From positions 109,449 to 173,448 of the forward strand of contig JAHLYW010000030.1 of assembly GCA_025128135.1 (NCBI GenBank): 64,000 nt of DNA, read 5' to 3'. This stretch comes from Synechococcus sp. CS-1325 (lineage in GTDB: Bacteria; Cyanobacteriota; Cyanobacteriia; PCC-6307; Cyanobiaceae). Shown here one piece after another: positions 1 to 9,376 of this stretch. The position numbers and the translations under genes are program-made. The notes under the pieces were generated by a model. It was not told the origin of the DNA and did not search any database. It saw only the letters and a list, made by a program, of their open reading frames with translations. How positions within the stretch are numbered: the first letter of the stretch is position 1; every line of letters begins with the position of its first letter.

Positions 1-367
1 GACCAAAGACGGTGTGGACCCCATCGAGGTGGGGTTGGGCGTCATGGCAAAGGAAGAACTGGCTCCCACCGGTGTTCTTGCCGGCGTGGGCCATCGACAG
101 GGTGCCGGCCTGATGCTTATGGCTGTTGATCTCACAGGGGATCTTGTAGCCAGGCCCGCCGGTGCCGGGGGCTCCTCCCGCCCCGGCGCGGGTGTTGGGG
201 CATCCCCCCTGGGCCATGAAGCCGTCAATCACCCGATGAAAGGAAAGCCCGTCATAGAAGCCGGCCTCAGCCAGTTTCACAAAGTTGGCCACGGTGGCGG
301 GGGCTTCGGTATCGAACAGCTCCAGCTCCACGGTGCCGGCGTCGGTTTCCATCAGGGCTTGGGTCAC
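1..367 (-). CDS. Peptidyl-prolyl cis-trans isomerase, cyclophilin type (partial, 3' end off the window)
   Basis: Cyclophilin that catalyses proline isomerisation during protein folding. Reading leftward, the protein has the family core: [13 protein letters not shown] near residue 45, then [13 protein letters not shown], then [14 protein letters not shown] (the GSQFF active-site block), then [10 protein letters not shown], which runs off the window at base 1. About 122 residues are visible. The GTG at 367 (start [11 protein letters not shown]) was chosen because small cyanobacterial cyclophilins usually begin this close to the first beta strand; ATG at 352 or TTG at 382 are possible. No signal peptide is seen, so a cytosolic role is likely. 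It diverges from mtnP with an 86-bp gap. Confidence 0.9.
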   Translation of the reverse strand, partial: MTQALMETDAGTVELELFDTEAPATVANFVKLAEAGFYDGLSFHRVIDGFMAQGGCPNTRAGAGGAPGTGGPGYKIPCEINSHKHQAGTLSMAHAGKNTGGSQFFLCHDAQPHLDGVHTVFG

Positions 368-453
368 GGCGGGTTCAGTCAAAGGCGGACTGTATCCACT
401 CTCGGGTAGAACGGTCCCCGATTCCAGCGCCCGCCCTGGCGCCGCACCCCGTC

Positions 454-1404
454 ATGAGCGATACCATCGCCAGCCCCGCCAAGGCCGGTCCTGATCTGAG
501 CACGGCCCGCCTCGGGGTGCTCGGTGGCAGCGGGCTCTACGCCATGGACGGCCTCGAAGCGGTGGAGGAGATCGCGGTCGAAACGCCTTTCGGTCCCCCC
601 TCCGACCGGTTGCGGCTGGGCCGCATCGGCGATCTGGAGGTGGTCTTCCTGGCTCGTCACGGCCGTCACCACACCCACTCCCCCACCGACGTGCCTTACC
701 GGGCCAACATCTGGGCACTGCGCTCCCTCGGAGTGCGCTGGATCCTGTCCTGTTCGGCCGTCGGTTCCCTGCAGGAACCGCTGCGGCCGCTCGACATGCT
801 GGTGCCGGATCAGTTCATCGACCGCACCCACCAACGACCCCTGAGCTTCTTCGGCGAGGGTGCGGTGGCCCATGTGGGAATCGCCGATCCGTTCTGCCCG
901 ACCCTCAGCCGACTGCTGGCCGATGTGGCTGACAGCCTGATGCCCGTGGGCCGCCAGATGCACCGCAGCGGCACCTATCTCTGCATGGAGGGGCCGGCTT
1001 TCTCCACCCGGGCCGAATCCAACCTCTACCGCAGCTGGGGCTGCTCGGTGATCGGCATGACCAACCACAGCGAGGCCCGGCTGGCGAGGGAAGCGGAAAT
1101 CGCCTATTCCACCCTCGCCATGGTCACGGACTACGACTGCTGGCACGCCGAACATGCTTCGGTGACAGTGGATCTGGTGATCGAGAATCTGAAGGCCAAT
1201 GCTCTGCTGGCCCAGCAGATCGTGGCCCTGGCCGCCCAGAGGGTGGCCGCCCAGCGACCGGCCAGCCCTGCCCACACCGCCTTGCGCAGTGCCCTGATGA
1301 CACCGAAGGAGCAGGTGCCGGGTGCCACACGCCGAAAGCTGGATCTGCTCACCAGCCCCTACTGGGGCCCCTACGAAGGAGCCGGGGCCGACGGAGCAGG
1401 CTGA
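454..1404 (+). CDS. mtnP: S-methyl-5'-thioadenosine phosphorylase
   Basis: Phosphorolyses methylthioadenosine, a polyamine-pathway by-product, to adenine and methylthioribose-1-phosphate for methionine and adenine salvage. The 316-residue protein shows the PNP/MTAP family pattern: GVLGGSGLY near residue 22 (phosphate loop), RHGRHHTHSP near 68, SCSAVGSL near 100, MEGPAFSTRAES near 176, GMTNHSEARLAREAE near 196 and TDYDCWH near 225. The Asp in TDYD favours 6-amino purines, that is MTAP rather than inosine/guanosine PNP (family knowledge). The last 34 bp overlap the convergent murQ gene. Confidence 0.93.
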   Translation: MSDTIASPAKAGPDLSTARLGVLGGSGLYAMDGLEAVEEIAVETPFGPPSDRLRLGRIGDLEVVFLARHGRHHTHSPTDVPYRANIWALRSLGVRWILSCSAVGSLQEPLRPLDMLVPDQFIDRTHQRPLSFFGEGAVAHVGIADPFCPTLSRLLADVADSLMPVGRQMHRSGTYLCMEGPAFSTRAESNLYRSWGCSVIGMTNHSEARLAREAEIAYSTLAMVTDYDCWHAEHASVTVDLVIENLKANALLAQQIVALAAQRVAAQRPASPAHTALRSALMTPKEQVPGATRRKLDLLTSPYWGPYEGAGADGAG

Positions 1405-2327
1405 GCCTGGGGCAAGCTCACCCCGGCCGCTTCCAGCGCCTGCCTCACCTGACCGTCGTGGGCGCCAAGAGCCTCATCGGCCTGCTCGGCGCTCAGCCCG
1501 GCGGCGGCCATCACCAGGGCCCGCTTGACCGAGCCGCCGGCGGCGGCAAGCAGCGCTGGACCCTGCTGCCGCTCCACCCCGGCGAGGTCCTTGAGGATGC
1601 GCAGGGCGCGATCTTCCAGCTTGCTGTTGGTGACGGCCACATCCACCATGCGGTTGCCGTACACCTTGCCCAGCCGCACCATCACCCCGGTGGAGATGAT
1701 GTTAAGGGCCATTTTGGTGGCCGTGCCGGCCTTCAGACGGGTGGAGCCGGTGAGCAGTTCCGCCCCGGTGACCAGGCGGATGTCGATGGCGCAGGGCATC
1801 GGCGCCTGCTCGCTCGGCACACAGGCCATGGCGATCGCCAGGGCACCGATGGCGCGGGCATGCTCCAGGCCGCCGAGCACATAGGGGGTGGTGCCGCCGG
1901 CGGCGATGCCCACCAGGACGTCGCCGGCAGAGAAACCTCGCTCGATCAGATCATGACGGCCGGCTTCGCGCAGGTCTTCGAGCCCTTCGGAACTGCGCAA
2001 CAGAGCCGGCGCGCCACCGGCGAGCACACCCTGAACAAGCTCCGGTGGGGTGCAGAAGGTGGGAGGACACTCGGCAGCATCGAGCACGCCGAGGCGCCCG
2101 GAGGTGCCGGCACCGAGGTAGAAGAGCCGCCCGCCGGAGCGCAGGCGAGCGCTGATCGCCTCAACCGCCTCGGCCAGGGCCGGTGCCGCCGCCTCCATGG
2201 CCAGCAGCGCCTTCTCATCTTCCCGGCAGAAGAGATCCACCAGTTCGCTGGAGCTGAGCTGGTCGAGGCTGGCGCTGGCGGGGTTGGCCTGCTCTGTGAG
2301 CAGATGGCCACGGTCGACGCAGGTCAC
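1371..2327 (-). CDS. murQ: N-acetylmuramic acid 6-phosphate etherase
   Basis: Cleaves the lactyl ether of MurNAc-6-phosphate to GlcNAc-6-phosphate and D-lactate in peptidoglycan recycling. This 318-residue SIS-domain protein carries the MurQ signatures: AGTSGRLGVLDAAECPPTF near residue 75, a GIAAGGTTPYV block near 130 and TGSTRLKAGTATKMALN near 175. The start is GTG, and it overlaps the stop of the upstream DUF3110 gene as GTGA, which points to translational coupling. It is the last gene of the leftward dnaK3-dnaJ-DUF3110-murQ series and its 3' end overlaps mtnP tail to tail. Confidence 0.93.
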   Translation of the reverse strand: MTCVDRGHLLTEQANPASASLDQLSSSELVDLFCREDEKALLAMEAAAPALAEAVEAISARLRSGGRLFYLGAGTSGRLGVLDAAECPPTFCTPPELVQGVLAGGAPALLRSSEGLEDLREAGRHDLIERGFSAGDVLVGIAAGGTTPYVLGGLEHARAIGALAIAMACVPSEQAPMPCAIDIRLVTGAELLTGSTRLKAGTATKMALNIISTGVMVRLGKVYGNRMVDVAVTNSKLEDRALRILKDLAGVERQQGPALLAAAGGSVKRALVMAAAGLSAEQADEALGAHDGQVRQALEAAGVSLPQAQPAPSAPAPS

Positions 2328-2734
2328 AGCAAGCCCTCCAGACGGCGGCGGAAGGCCTCCATGGCATCCCGCTCGGCCTCACCCTCAGCGGGTTGCTCCT
2401 CTTCGGCGGGAACGCCACCGCTCTGCCAATGGCCCACATCCATGTTGCGCTCGGGCGGTGCGATCAACAGACGCTCTTCGGCTGACTGGGGCAGGAAGCC
2501 AGCCGGCACGAAACGGGCCTCATAGCCGGCCTGCACGCAGAACAGCTCAATCTCCTCACGGGCGAGTGCCTCGACGGTGGGAACAGGAAAATCCTGGGCT
2601 TCGAGCAGGCCGGCGTAGCGCTCGGCATCGTCCTGTTGCTCGAACAGCAGAACGACGGTGTGGCCGTTGAGCTCAAGGGAATGGATGCCTTCATTGTCGC
2701 TGCCGGCATCGAAGAGCAGAACATGAACAGCCAT
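2324..2734 (-). CDS. DUF3110 family protein
   Basis: 136-residue protein of the cyanobacterial and plastid DUF3110 family; no established function. The N-terminal half (MAVHVLLFDAG, then HSLELNGHTVVLLFEQ) looks like an alpha/beta fold in which the conserved VVLLFE strand precedes a DDAERYAGLLEAQDFP helix. The C-terminal 40 residues are acidic and low in complexity (EEEQPAEGEAE). It lies 46 bp after dnaJ and overlaps murQ by 4 bp. The context suggests a chaperone-linked accessory protein, but that is only inference. Confidence 0.75.
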   Translation of the reverse strand: MAVHVLLFDAGSDNEGIHSLELNGHTVVLLFEQQDDAERYAGLLEAQDFPVPTVEALAREEIELFCVQAGYEARFVPAGFLPQSAEERLLIAPPERNMDVGHWQSGGVPAEEEQPAEGEAERDAMEAFRRRLEGLL

Positions 2735-2780
2735 CGAAGCGATCACCACCGCGGCGGCCAGTGTCTCACCGATCGGGCCG

Positions 2781-3791
2781 CTACGGATCGACGAGGTCCT
2801 GATCCGAGAGTTGCGCCAGCCGGCGGTAGAGGGCTTCTTCCGCTTCATCGAGCTGCTCGGGCACCGTGATCCGGATCTCCACCAATTGATCGCCCCGCTG
2901 CTCCGACTGGACCAGCCCCCGACCGCGCAGCCGTAACAGCCTGCCGCTGGAGGATCCCGGCGGCACCCGCAACTGGACAGGACCCTGGAGGGTGGGCACC
3001 ACCACCTTGCAGCCGAGGGCGGCCTCCGGCGGAGAGAGATCCAGCTTGTAGAGCACCCGCAGGCCCTCGATGCTGAGGCCCTCGGCGGTGCGGACCCGCA
3101 ACTGCAGAAAATGATCACCACCTCCGGGAGCCACACCCGCCAGGCGCAGGCGCCAGCCATCCCCGGCCAGGGGCGGACTCCAGCACTCCACCACGGTGCC
3201 ACCCGGCAACTCCAGCTCAAGCCGGGTTCCCGAAACGGCCTGATCGGGAGTGAGCTCCACAACGGTTTCGAGATCGGCGCCAGCCTGCACGGGTGGCGGG
3301 GGCGCAGGGGCGTGGGTGACGGTCGCCGTCTCGGGCCAGCGGGGGGAATCGGCTCTCCCGGCCTGGTCAACGGCAGACCGGGCCGGGGGATCGAGGGGGC
3401 GATCAGCAGCGCCCGGATCGGCATCCGGATCATCACCGGGCTCGGCAGCCTGATCACGACGGGCCTGGCGGCGACCAAACAGGGCGTCAAGGTAGGTCTG
3501 GAAATCCGGAAATCCGGAGGCGAACGGGTCGGCCGACTCGCCGCGGGAGCCGATCGGATCGAGACCGCCTTCCCAGCGGGCCCGCCGCTTCGGATCACCG
3601 AGCACCGCATAGGCCTCGTTGACCGCCTTGAAGCGTTCCTCGGCAACAGGATCGTTGCCGTTGAGATCAGGGTGCCAACGCCGGGCCTGCTCACGGAAGG
3701 CCCGCTTCAGGCTGGCGGCATCAGCACCGGGGGCAAGGCCCAGAACCGTCCAGTAATCGGTGGCCACCGGGGGAGGCGCGCTGCGGGTCAC
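2781..3791 (-). CDS. DnaJ/CbpA-type Hsp40 co-chaperone without zinc finger
   Basis: 336-residue J-domain protein that would stimulate the neighbouring DnaK ATPase. The J domain spans about residues 11-75, with the HPD triad in RRWHPDLNGND and the KAVNEAYAVLGDP helix. A Pro/Ala/Asp-rich linker (about 80-170) follows, then two DnaJ C-terminal beta domains (about 170-320: TVVELTPDQAVSG, then VVVPTLQGPVQLRVPPGSSSGR, the usual client-binding layout). No CxxCxGxG repeats are present, so it is a type-B (CbpA-like) Hsp40. The start is GTG, 5 bp after the dnaK stop. DnaK3-DnaJ pairing next to each other is known in cyanobacteria. Confidence 0.88.
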   Translation of the reverse strand: MTRSAPPPVATDYWTVLGLAPGADAASLKRAFREQARRWHPDLNGNDPVAEERFKAVNEAYAVLGDPKRRARWEGGLDPIGSRGESADPFASGFPDFQTYLDALFGRRQARRDQAAEPGDDPDADPGAADRPLDPPARSAVDQAGRADSPRWPETATVTHAPAPPPPVQAGADLETVVELTPDQAVSGTRLELELPGGTVVECWSPPLAGDGWRLRLAGVAPGGGDHFLQLRVRTAEGLSIEGLRVLYKLDLSPPEAALGCKVVVPTLQGPVQLRVPPGSSSGRLLRLRGRGLVQSEQRGDQLVEIRITVPEQLDEAEEALYRRLAQLSDQDLVDP

Positions 3792-3796
3792 GGCTC

Positions 3797-5839
3797 TCAG
3801 TCTTCAGCCCAGGGATCCTGGCTGGAACGGGAAGGGGGGCGGTCGTAGCGGGGGGGTTGGTAGCCGCCGCGGCTCATCACCGGCTGTTCCCAGGGATCAC
3901 GGCCGGAGCGGCCGCGCCCACCGGGACGATCCCAGTCGTCGTCCCAGTCGTCGTCGGAGAACAGATCATCCTTGAGGGAGCCCAGCGTGTTCTTCAGCCC
4001 CTGCAGGGGTCCCGCCTCTGCCTTGCGTTCGCTGATCAGCCGGCGGTTCAGACCATAGAGGGCTTCCTGAAGCTGGCTCACAGCCAGATCCAGTTCCACC
4101 GAGTCTTCGCCGCCGAGCAGGGCCTGAACATCCCGCAGGGCGAGTTCAACGGAACGCTGCTGGCGCTCAGCTCCATAGGGTCCCAGCTCCAGGGCCGCAT
4201 CACGAAGCCGCCGTTCGGCCTGCGCCGCCAGGGTCTGGGCCCGGTTACGGCGATCCACTTCGGCTCGCTTGCGCCGATCGTCCACCGCCTGGCGCGAAGC
4301 CTCCTCAAGCAGTCGGTTGATTTCCTCCTCGCTGAGGTTGGAGCCGCCCTGGATCGAAACGCTCTGCTGGCGGCCAGTGGTGCGGTCGGTGGCCGAAACC
4401 TGCAGGAGGCCATTGGCGTCGATGTCGAAGGAAACCTGAACCTGGGGCACACCCCGCGGCGCCGGAGGGATGCCGGAGAGGCGGAACCGGCCCAGCGATT
4501 TGTTGTCAGTGCCCATCTGGCGCTCGCCCTGCAGCACATGCACCTCGACGGCCGACTGATTGGCTTCCGAGGTGCTGAACACATCGGATCTGCGCACGGG
4601 AATCGGGGTGTTGCGTGGAATCAGCACCTTCATCACCCCCCCGATCGTCTCCAGACCAAGAGAGAGCGGGATGACGTCATTGAGCATCAGATCCCGCAGT
4701 TCGCCGGTGAGGATGCCGGCCTGAACGGCTGCACCGATGGCCACCACCTCATCGGGGTTGACCGACTGACACGGCTCCCTGGGAATCAGGGTGCGCACCA
4801 TTTCCTGAACCATCGGCATCCGGGTGCCGCCCCCCACCAGGACCACATCGTCGATGTCCTCGGCAGTCAGGGAAGCGTCCCGCAGGGCCCGCTGCACCGG
4901 CCTCAGCAAGCGATCGAGCAGATCGGGGCAGAGGGCCTCGAACTCGCGACGCTGGAGGCTGCATTCGATGTGAAGCGGTCCGTCCGGCCCGGTGGCGATG
5001 AAAGGCAGGGAGATCGGAGTGGCTTGGACGCCGGAGAGTTCCTGTTTGGCCTTCTCGGCCGCTTCGGTGAGCCGCTGGAGAGCCTGCCGATCCCGGCGAA
5101 GGTCGAGCCCATGCTCCTGCTCGAAGGCATCAGCCAGCCAGTCGACGATGCGGCGATCCCAGTCGTTGCCACCCAGCTGGGTGTCGCCGCTGGTGGCTTT
5201 CACATCGAAGACACCATTGGCGATGCGCAGCACCGAAACATCGAAGGTGCCCCCGCCGAGATCGAAGACCAGCACACGCTTGACGGCGCTGCGATCGAAG
5301 CCGTAGGCGAGAGCCGCTGCCGTGGGTTCGTTGAGGATCCGCTCCACCGACAGGCCAGCCAGACGGCCGGCATCACGGGTGGCCTGACGCTGGGCATCAT
5401 TGAAATAGGCAGGCACCGTGATCACCGCCGCCTCGACCGGTTCACCCAGGTAGGTGGAGGCGTCATCCACCAGCTTGCGCAGGATGCTGGCCAGCAGCTC
5501 TTCCGGCGCGTACTCCCGTTCGGTGACCGGACAGACGACGCGCACGTTGCCCTGGTCGTTGGCCCGAACCGTGTAGGGAACCACCAGGCTGCTCTCCTCG
5601 AGCTCCTCCCAGCTGCGGCCGACGAAGCGCTTGAGGTTGGCGAATGTGTTGCGGGGGTTCAGCACCAGCTGCCGGCGGGCCAGCTGACCCACCAACAACT
5701 CCTGATCCCGGGTGTACCCCACCACAGAAGCCGTGGTACGGGCCCCTTCGGCATTGGCGATCACCTGGGGCCGACCAGCCTCCAGTACCGCCACCACCGA
5801 ATTGGTGGTGCCCAGGTCGATGCCAACGATCCGCCCCAT
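3797..5839 (-). CDS. dnaK3: Hsp70 chaperone, DnaK3-type
   Basis: 680-residue Hsp70. ATPase domain residues 1-380: [13 protein letters not shown] at 5-17, [12 protein letters not shown] near 195, [12 protein letters not shown] near 335. Substrate-binding domain about 385-500 ([36 protein letters not shown]). The helical lid is followed by an acidic and Arg/Pro/Ser-rich tail of about 60 residues ([14 protein letters not shown]..., ending DPWAED). The sequence resembles cyanobacterial DnaK3, which is thylakoid-associated and has an extended C terminus, rather than DnaK2; the paralogue assignment is from memory of family features. It heads the leftward chaperone operon. Confidence 0.9.
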   Translation of the reverse strand: MGRIVGIDLGTTNSVVAVLEAGRPQVIANAEGARTTASVVGYTRDQELLVGQLARRQLVLNPRNTFANLKRFVGRSWEELEESSLVVPYTVRANDQGNVRVVCPVTEREYAPEELLASILRKLVDDASTYLGEPVEAAVITVPAYFNDAQRQATRDAGRLAGLSVERILNEPTAAALAYGFDRSAVKRVLVFDLGGGTFDVSVLRIANGVFDVKATSGDTQLGGNDWDRRIVDWLADAFEQEHGLDLRRDRQALQRLTEAAEKAKQELSGVQATPISLPFIATGPDGPLHIECSLQRREFEALCPDLLDRLLRPVQRALRDASLTAEDIDDVVLVGGGTRMPMVQEMVRTLIPREPCQSVNPDEVVAIGAAVQAGILTGELRDLMLNDVIPLSLGLETIGGVMKVLIPRNTPIPVRRSDVFSTSEANQSAVEVHVLQGERQMGTDNKSLGRFRLSGIPPAPRGVPQVQVSFDIDANGLLQVSATDRTTGRQQSVSIQGGSNLSEEEINRLLEEASRQAVDDRRKRAEVDRRNRAQTLAAQAERRLRDAALELGPYGAERQQRSVELALRDVQALLGGEDSVELDLAVSQLQEALYGLNRRLISERKAEAGPLQGLKNTLGSLKDDLFSDDDWDDDWDRPGGRGRSGRDPWEQPVMSRGGYQPPRYDRPPSRSSQDPWAED

Positions 5840-5961
5840 GGACCCCCAAACCGAAGACCCAAACTACCGTCTCCTTCGGACGAAGGCAGGCCCGGGCTGA
5901 AACGCTCCCGGCGAGGCGCCGGGCCGGAGTGGGCCGATCAAAGCGGGCATGGCTGGCGGGA

Positions 5962-5980
5962 GTTAACGCTTTCTTAGTGG
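5962..5980 (+). promoter_or_regulatory. Candidate Pho box upstream of pstC
   Basis: Two imperfect 8-bp half sites, gttaacgc (5962-5969) and cttagtgg (5973-5980), are spaced 11 bp start to start. The cyanobacterial PhoB/SphR site is described as tandem CTTAACCT-like octamers separated by 3 bp. The spacing fits and the match is partial. The site lies 78 bp before the pstC ATG, in the 218-bp gap shared with divergent dnaK3. Confidence 0.4.
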
Positions 5981-6057
5981 ATGAAACAGCGGGCTACACC
6001 TAAATTGATATCGGAATTGGAATGTGTTCCGGGGCTGTCGATGAATCCGATTGCAGA

Positions 6058-7017
6058 ATGGCCATGAGCACCGAGCCAACCAAGGAGTTGTTCACACTCC
6101 GTCGACGGCCCGCCTCCGAAAAGTTGGTTGATGGTGGATTCCGTTACCTCACCATTGCCCTGGCCTCGATGGTGGCCATTGTGCTGGTGGCGATTTTTCT
6201 CACTGTTTTCCAGGGCGCCCAGGAGGCGATCAAAGCCTTCGGCCTCAAGTTTCTGACCACTTCCAGCTGGAACCCGGTCACGGGTGAATACGGGGCCTTC
6301 ACGGCGATCTACGGCACGCTGGTGTCGTCCCTGCTGGCCCTCGCGATTGCCGTGCCACTCGGGGTTGGCACCGCGATCTTCATCACTGAGAACCTCATTC
6401 CTCTGCGCTGGCGGGAGGTCATCGGTGTGATGGTGGAACTGCTGGCGGCGATTCCATCGGTGGTACTCGGATTGTGGGCCATTTTCGTGATGGAGCCGTT
6501 CCTGCGCCCCTTCCTCACCTTTCTCAACTCTGCGCTCGGCTGGTTTCCCCTGTTCAGCACCGAGCCGCAGGGACCCGGCATGGCACCTGCCGTTCTGATT
6601 CTGGTGGTGATGATCCTGCCGATCATCACGGCCATTTCCAGAGATGCCCTGAATCAGGTTCCGATCGCCCTGCGACAGGGGGCCTACGGGGTTGGCAGCA
6701 CCCGCTGGATCGCCATCTTCAATGTGATCCTCCCCGCCGCCATCTCGGCGATAGTGGGTGGGGTGATGCTGGCACTCGGACGGGCGATGGGCGAAACCAT
6801 GGCTGTCACGATGATCATCGGAAACTCCACCAACTTCAGCTGGTCCCTGCTGGCTCCCGGCAACACGATTTCAGCGATGCTGGCCAATCAATTCGGAGAA
6901 GCGGACGGCATTCAGGTTTCCGCCTTGCTCTATGCCGCACTGATTTTGATGGTTCTGACCTTTGCGGTCAATCTCATGGCCCAATGGGTTGTCAAGAAGC
7001 TCAGCCTGCGTTATTGA
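6058..7017 (+). CDS. pstC: Phosphate ABC transporter permease PstC
   Basis: Inner-membrane permease of the high-affinity phosphate importer. About 320 residues with six predicted membrane segments, beginning TIALASMVAIVLVAIFLTVF near residue 35. The permease coupling loop is visible as SRDALNQVPIALRQGAYGVGSTRW, followed by AIVGGVMLALGRAMGETMAVTMIIG, a hallmark of PstC. The ATG at 6058 (MAMSTEP) is preferred; an in-frame ATG at 6064 and an upstream GTG at 6022 also exist. It is the first gene of pstC-pstA-pstB; no pstS is in this window. Confidence 0.93.
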   Translation: MAMSTEPTKELFTLRRRPASEKLVDGGFRYLTIALASMVAIVLVAIFLTVFQGAQEAIKAFGLKFLTTSSWNPVTGEYGAFTAIYGTLVSSLLALAIAVPLGVGTAIFITENLIPLRWREVIGVMVELLAAIPSVVLGLWAIFVMEPFLRPFLTFLNSALGWFPLFSTEPQGPGMAPAVLILVVMILPIITAISRDALNQVPIALRQGAYGVGSTRWIAIFNVILPAAISAIVGGVMLALGRAMGETMAVTMIIGNSTNFSWSLLAPGNTISAMLANQFGEADGIQVSALLYAALILMVLTFAVNLMAQWVVKKLSLRY

Positions 7018-7022
7018 AAACG

Positions 7023-7913
7023 ATGACAGTCCTCACAGCAACACAGAAACCTGCATCCCTGCGTTTCAATCCGTCTCTACAACGCAACAAACTAGACAAG
7101 TTATTCACGCTTGTTTCGGCTGGATTCAGTGTCATTGTCGTTCTCCCACTTCTACTCGTTCTGATCTATGTATTGCTGCAGGGTGGCCGGCTGATCAGCT
7201 TCAACCTGTTCACCCAGCTTCCACCTGCACCGGGCCTGGAAGGCGGCGGAATCGGCAATGCGATCATCGGCACTTTCGTGGTCACCATGGTGGCCGCGCT
7301 GATCGCCATCCCGGTTGGAGTTGGTGGCGGGATTTACCTGGCTGAATATTCACGAGGTGGCTGGTTCGCCAATCTGATCAGGGTCGGCAACGACATCCTG
7401 GCCGGAGTGCCCTCGATCATCTGCGGGGTCTTCGTCTACGGGGCGATCGTGGCCACCCGGGTGTTCTTCGGCCAGTCCTACACCGCGGCGGCGGGGGGCA
7501 TCGCCCTGGCTGTGCTGATGCTGCCAACCGTGATCAAGACAACCGATGAGGGGCTGAGGCTTGTTCCCAAGGCCCTCAGCATGGGCGCCATCGGAGTGGG
7601 AGCCTCCAAGTTCGTGACGATCATCCGGATCACGCTGCCGAGCGCCTTCACCCCGATTGCCACCGGCATCGTGCTGGCGATCGCAAGGGCGGCGGGGGAA
7701 ACAGCCCCTTTGATCTTCACAGCACTCTTCTCACCATTCTGGCCGGAGGGAGTCTTCAATCCGATCGCCACCATGTCGGTGTTGATCTTCAACTTCGCGA
7801 TCATGCCGTTCGAAGCCCAGAACGAGCTTGCGTGGGCCGCCTCCTTTGTGCTGGTGGTCCTGATCCTGGCGGCCAATCTGCTGGCCCGCTGGCTGCGACG
7901 CTTCGCCAACTGA
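7023..7913 (+). CDS. pstA: Phosphate ABC transporter permease PstA
   Basis: Second membrane subunit of the Pst phosphate importer, 296 residues. Membrane segments start with [20 protein letters not shown] near residue 30. Family signatures are [13 protein letters not shown] near 110, [13 protein letters not shown] near 133, and the loop [24 protein letters not shown] near 178 followed by [17 protein letters not shown]. The ATG at 7023 follows the pstC stop by 5 bp, so the two are translated from one message. The reading frame is open far upstream inside pstC, but that part has no family similarity. Confidence 0.93.
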   Translation: MTVLTATQKPASLRFNPSLQRNKLDKLFTLVSAGFSVIVVLPLLLVLIYVLLQGGRLISFNLFTQLPPAPGLEGGGIGNAIIGTFVVTMVAALIAIPVGVGGGIYLAEYSRGGWFANLIRVGNDILAGVPSIICGVFVYGAIVATRVFFGQSYTAAAGGIALAVLMLPTVIKTTDEGLRLVPKALSMGAIGVGASKFVTIIRITLPSAFTPIATGIVLAIARAAGETAPLIFTALFSPFWPEGVFNPIATMSVLIFNFAIMPFEAQNELAWAASFVLVVLILAANLLARWLRRFAN

Positions 7914-7971
7914 TTGTCACAAGCCTGCCCAGGTCTTCAGCCTTCGCCCCCCACGTTCCCCCACTTTCGTC

Positions 7972-8793
7972 ATGACCACTTCCGCTTTGCAGCACGCCAA
8001 CACCTCCACCACCGGGCAGACCTGCCTGGCCCTTGAAAAGGTGACGATCAGCTACGGCAGCTTCGAGGCTGTCCGGGATGTCTACATGGACATCCCTCGC
8101 GGCAAGGTGACAGCTTTCATCGGCCCGTCGGGCTGCGGGAAGTCAACAGTGTTGCGAGGCTTGAACCGCATGAACGACCTGATCGAAGGATGCAGCCTCA
8201 GGGGTCGAGTGGTCTTCGACGGTCAGGACATCTACGCCCCTGAAGTGGACCCGGTGGAAGTGCGGCGGCGGATCGGCATGGTGTTCCAGCAACCGAATCC
8301 TTTCCCCAAGTCGATTTACGAAAACATTGCCTTCGGAGCCCGCATCAATGGCTTCACCGGCGACATGGACGAACTGGTGGAGAACTCTCTGCGCAAAGCC
8401 TTCATCTGGGATGAAACCAAGGACAAGCTCAAGCAGAGTGGCAATTCACTCTCGGGCGGGCAACAGCAGCGTCTCTGCATCGCCAGGGCGATCGCGATTG
8501 AACCGGAGGTGATCCTGATGGACGAGCCCTGCTCTGCGCTGGATCCGATCTCCACCCTCAAAATCGAAGAACTGATGCACGAATTGAAGAAAACCTTCTC
8601 AATCGTGATCGTGACCCACAACATGCAGCAGGCGGTGCGCGTCTCGGATCAGACCGCCTTCTTCAATGCGGAAGCCGTTGAAGGCGGCAGCGGCAAGGTG
8701 GGCTATCTGGTGGAATTCAATGATACCGAGAAGATCTTCAACGCCCCAACCCAGCAGGCCACCCAGGATTACGTCACCGGACGATTCGGTTGA
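7972..8793 (+). CDS. pstB: Phosphate ABC transporter ATPase PstB
   Basis: ATP-hydrolysing subunit of the Pst importer, 273 residues. Walker [10 protein letters not shown] near residue 50, Q-loop [13 protein letters not shown] near 104 (the phosphate-specific QQPNPFP form), signature [14 protein letters not shown] near 160, Walker [14 protein letters not shown] near 181, and H-loop IVTHNMQQA near 211. It follows pstA after 58 bp, which may include a separate ribosome-loading region, and is followed by a strong terminator. Confidence 0.95.
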   Translation: MTTSALQHANTSTTGQTCLALEKVTISYGSFEAVRDVYMDIPRGKVTAFIGPSGCGKSTVLRGLNRMNDLIEGCSLRGRVVFDGQDIYAPEVDPVEVRRRIGMVFQQPNPFPKSIYENIAFGARINGFTGDMDELVENSLRKAFIWDETKDKLKQSGNSLSGGQQQRLCIARAIAIEPEVILMDEPCSALDPISTLKIEELMHELKKTFSIVIVTHNMQQAVRVSDQTAFFNAEAVEGGSGKVGYLVEFNDTEKIFNAPTQQATQDYVTGRFG

Positions 8794-8820
8794 GCTTGAA
8801 CGGCTTCAATCAGGCCAAAG

Positions 8821-8848
8821 AAAAGCCGGCTTGTGAAGCCGGCTTTTT
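8821..8848. terminator. Bidirectional intrinsic terminator between pstB and tRNA-Ser
   Basis: A perfect 12-bp stem (8821-8832 with 8836-8847) closes a GTG triloop. It is GC-rich in the core, with A-run and T-run flanks, so it can stop transcription from pstB on the plus strand and from the tRNA on the minus strand. Confidence 0.9.
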
Positions 8849-8858
8849 GTTGGGATCA

Positions 8859-8945
8859 CGGAGAGGGAGGGATTCGAACCCTCGATAGAGTTGCCCCTAT
8901 ACAGCATTTCCAGTGCTGCGCCATCGACCACTCGGCCACCTCTCC
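8859..8945 (-). tRNA. tRNA-Ser (anticodon GGA)
   Basis: Class II tRNA, 87 nt without an encoded CCA. The acceptor arms GGAGAGG (8945-8939) and CCTCTCC (8866-8860) pair perfectly, with discriminator G at 8859. The D arm begins GGCCGAGTGG, the anticodon loop is CT-GGA-AA inside the GCAGCA/TGCTGT stem, a long variable arm is present, and the T arm is GAGGGTTCGAATCCCTC. Anticodon GGA reads the UCC and UCU serine codons. Confidence 0.95.
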
Positions 8946-9007
8946 ATCGGTGATGCGAAGGCACGTGGCAATGTAGCAGTCAGCGATCTTCCCTCTGCCC
9001 CCTCGTG

Positions 9008-9376
9008 ATGCCCCATCAGGTTCCGATCACGGTGCACTGGCGCCAGCAAAACCGGGTGATCAAGCTGGACGTGCCGGAGGGCGAGTACATCCTGCGCAGC
9101 TTCGAGCAACAGGGCGAGCCATTGCCGTTCAGCTGCCGCAATGGCTGCTGCACAGCCTGTGCCGTGCGGGTGATCTCCGGTCAGATCGACCAGTCCGAGG
9201 CTCTTGGCCTCTCAAGGGAGCTGCGCAGCCGGGGCTACGGCCTGCTCTGCGTCGCCCGGGCCACGGGGCCGCTGGAGGTAGAAACCCAGGATGAAGACGA
9301 GGTCTATGAGCTTCAGTTCGGCCGCTTCTTCGGCAAGGGCCGGGTGCGGCCCGGCCTGCCGATCGAAGAGGAATGA
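9008..9376 (+). CDS. [2Fe-2S] plant-type ferredoxin
   Basis: 122-residue soluble electron carrier. The iron-sulfur loop SCRNGCCTACAV near residue 43 gives the C-x4-C-x2-C pattern, with an extra cysteine inside the loop, and the fourth ligand lies in YGLLCVARAT near 80. The N terminus up to the loop is about 10 residues longer than PetF, and the C terminus is extended (FFGKGRVRPGLPIEEE), so this is a divergent ferredoxin rather than the main photosynthetic PetF. Start ATG 9008 (GTG at 9005 also possible). Its stop overlaps the next gene as ATGA. Confidence 0.85.
   Translation: MPHQVPITVHWRQQNRVIKLDVPEGEYILRSFEQQGEPLPFSCRNGCCTACAVRVISGQIDQSEALGLSRELRSRGYGLLCVARATGPLEVETQDEDEVYELQFGRFFGKGRVRPGLPIEEE

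Noticed and set aside
379-1275. Long 298-codon frame opposite mtnP
   Set aside because: It is the antisense shadow of mtnP in GC-rich DNA; its protein is His/Gly/Ala-rich with no domain.
3940-3962. Short direct repeat GTCGTCCCAGTCGTCGTC in the dnaK3 3' end
   Set aside because: It is explained by the acidic coding repeat DDDWDDDWD in the DnaK tail, not an independent element.
3857-5977. 706-codon frame opposite dnaK3
   Set aside because: Antisense shadow created by the codon bias of dnaK3; no domain or start signal.
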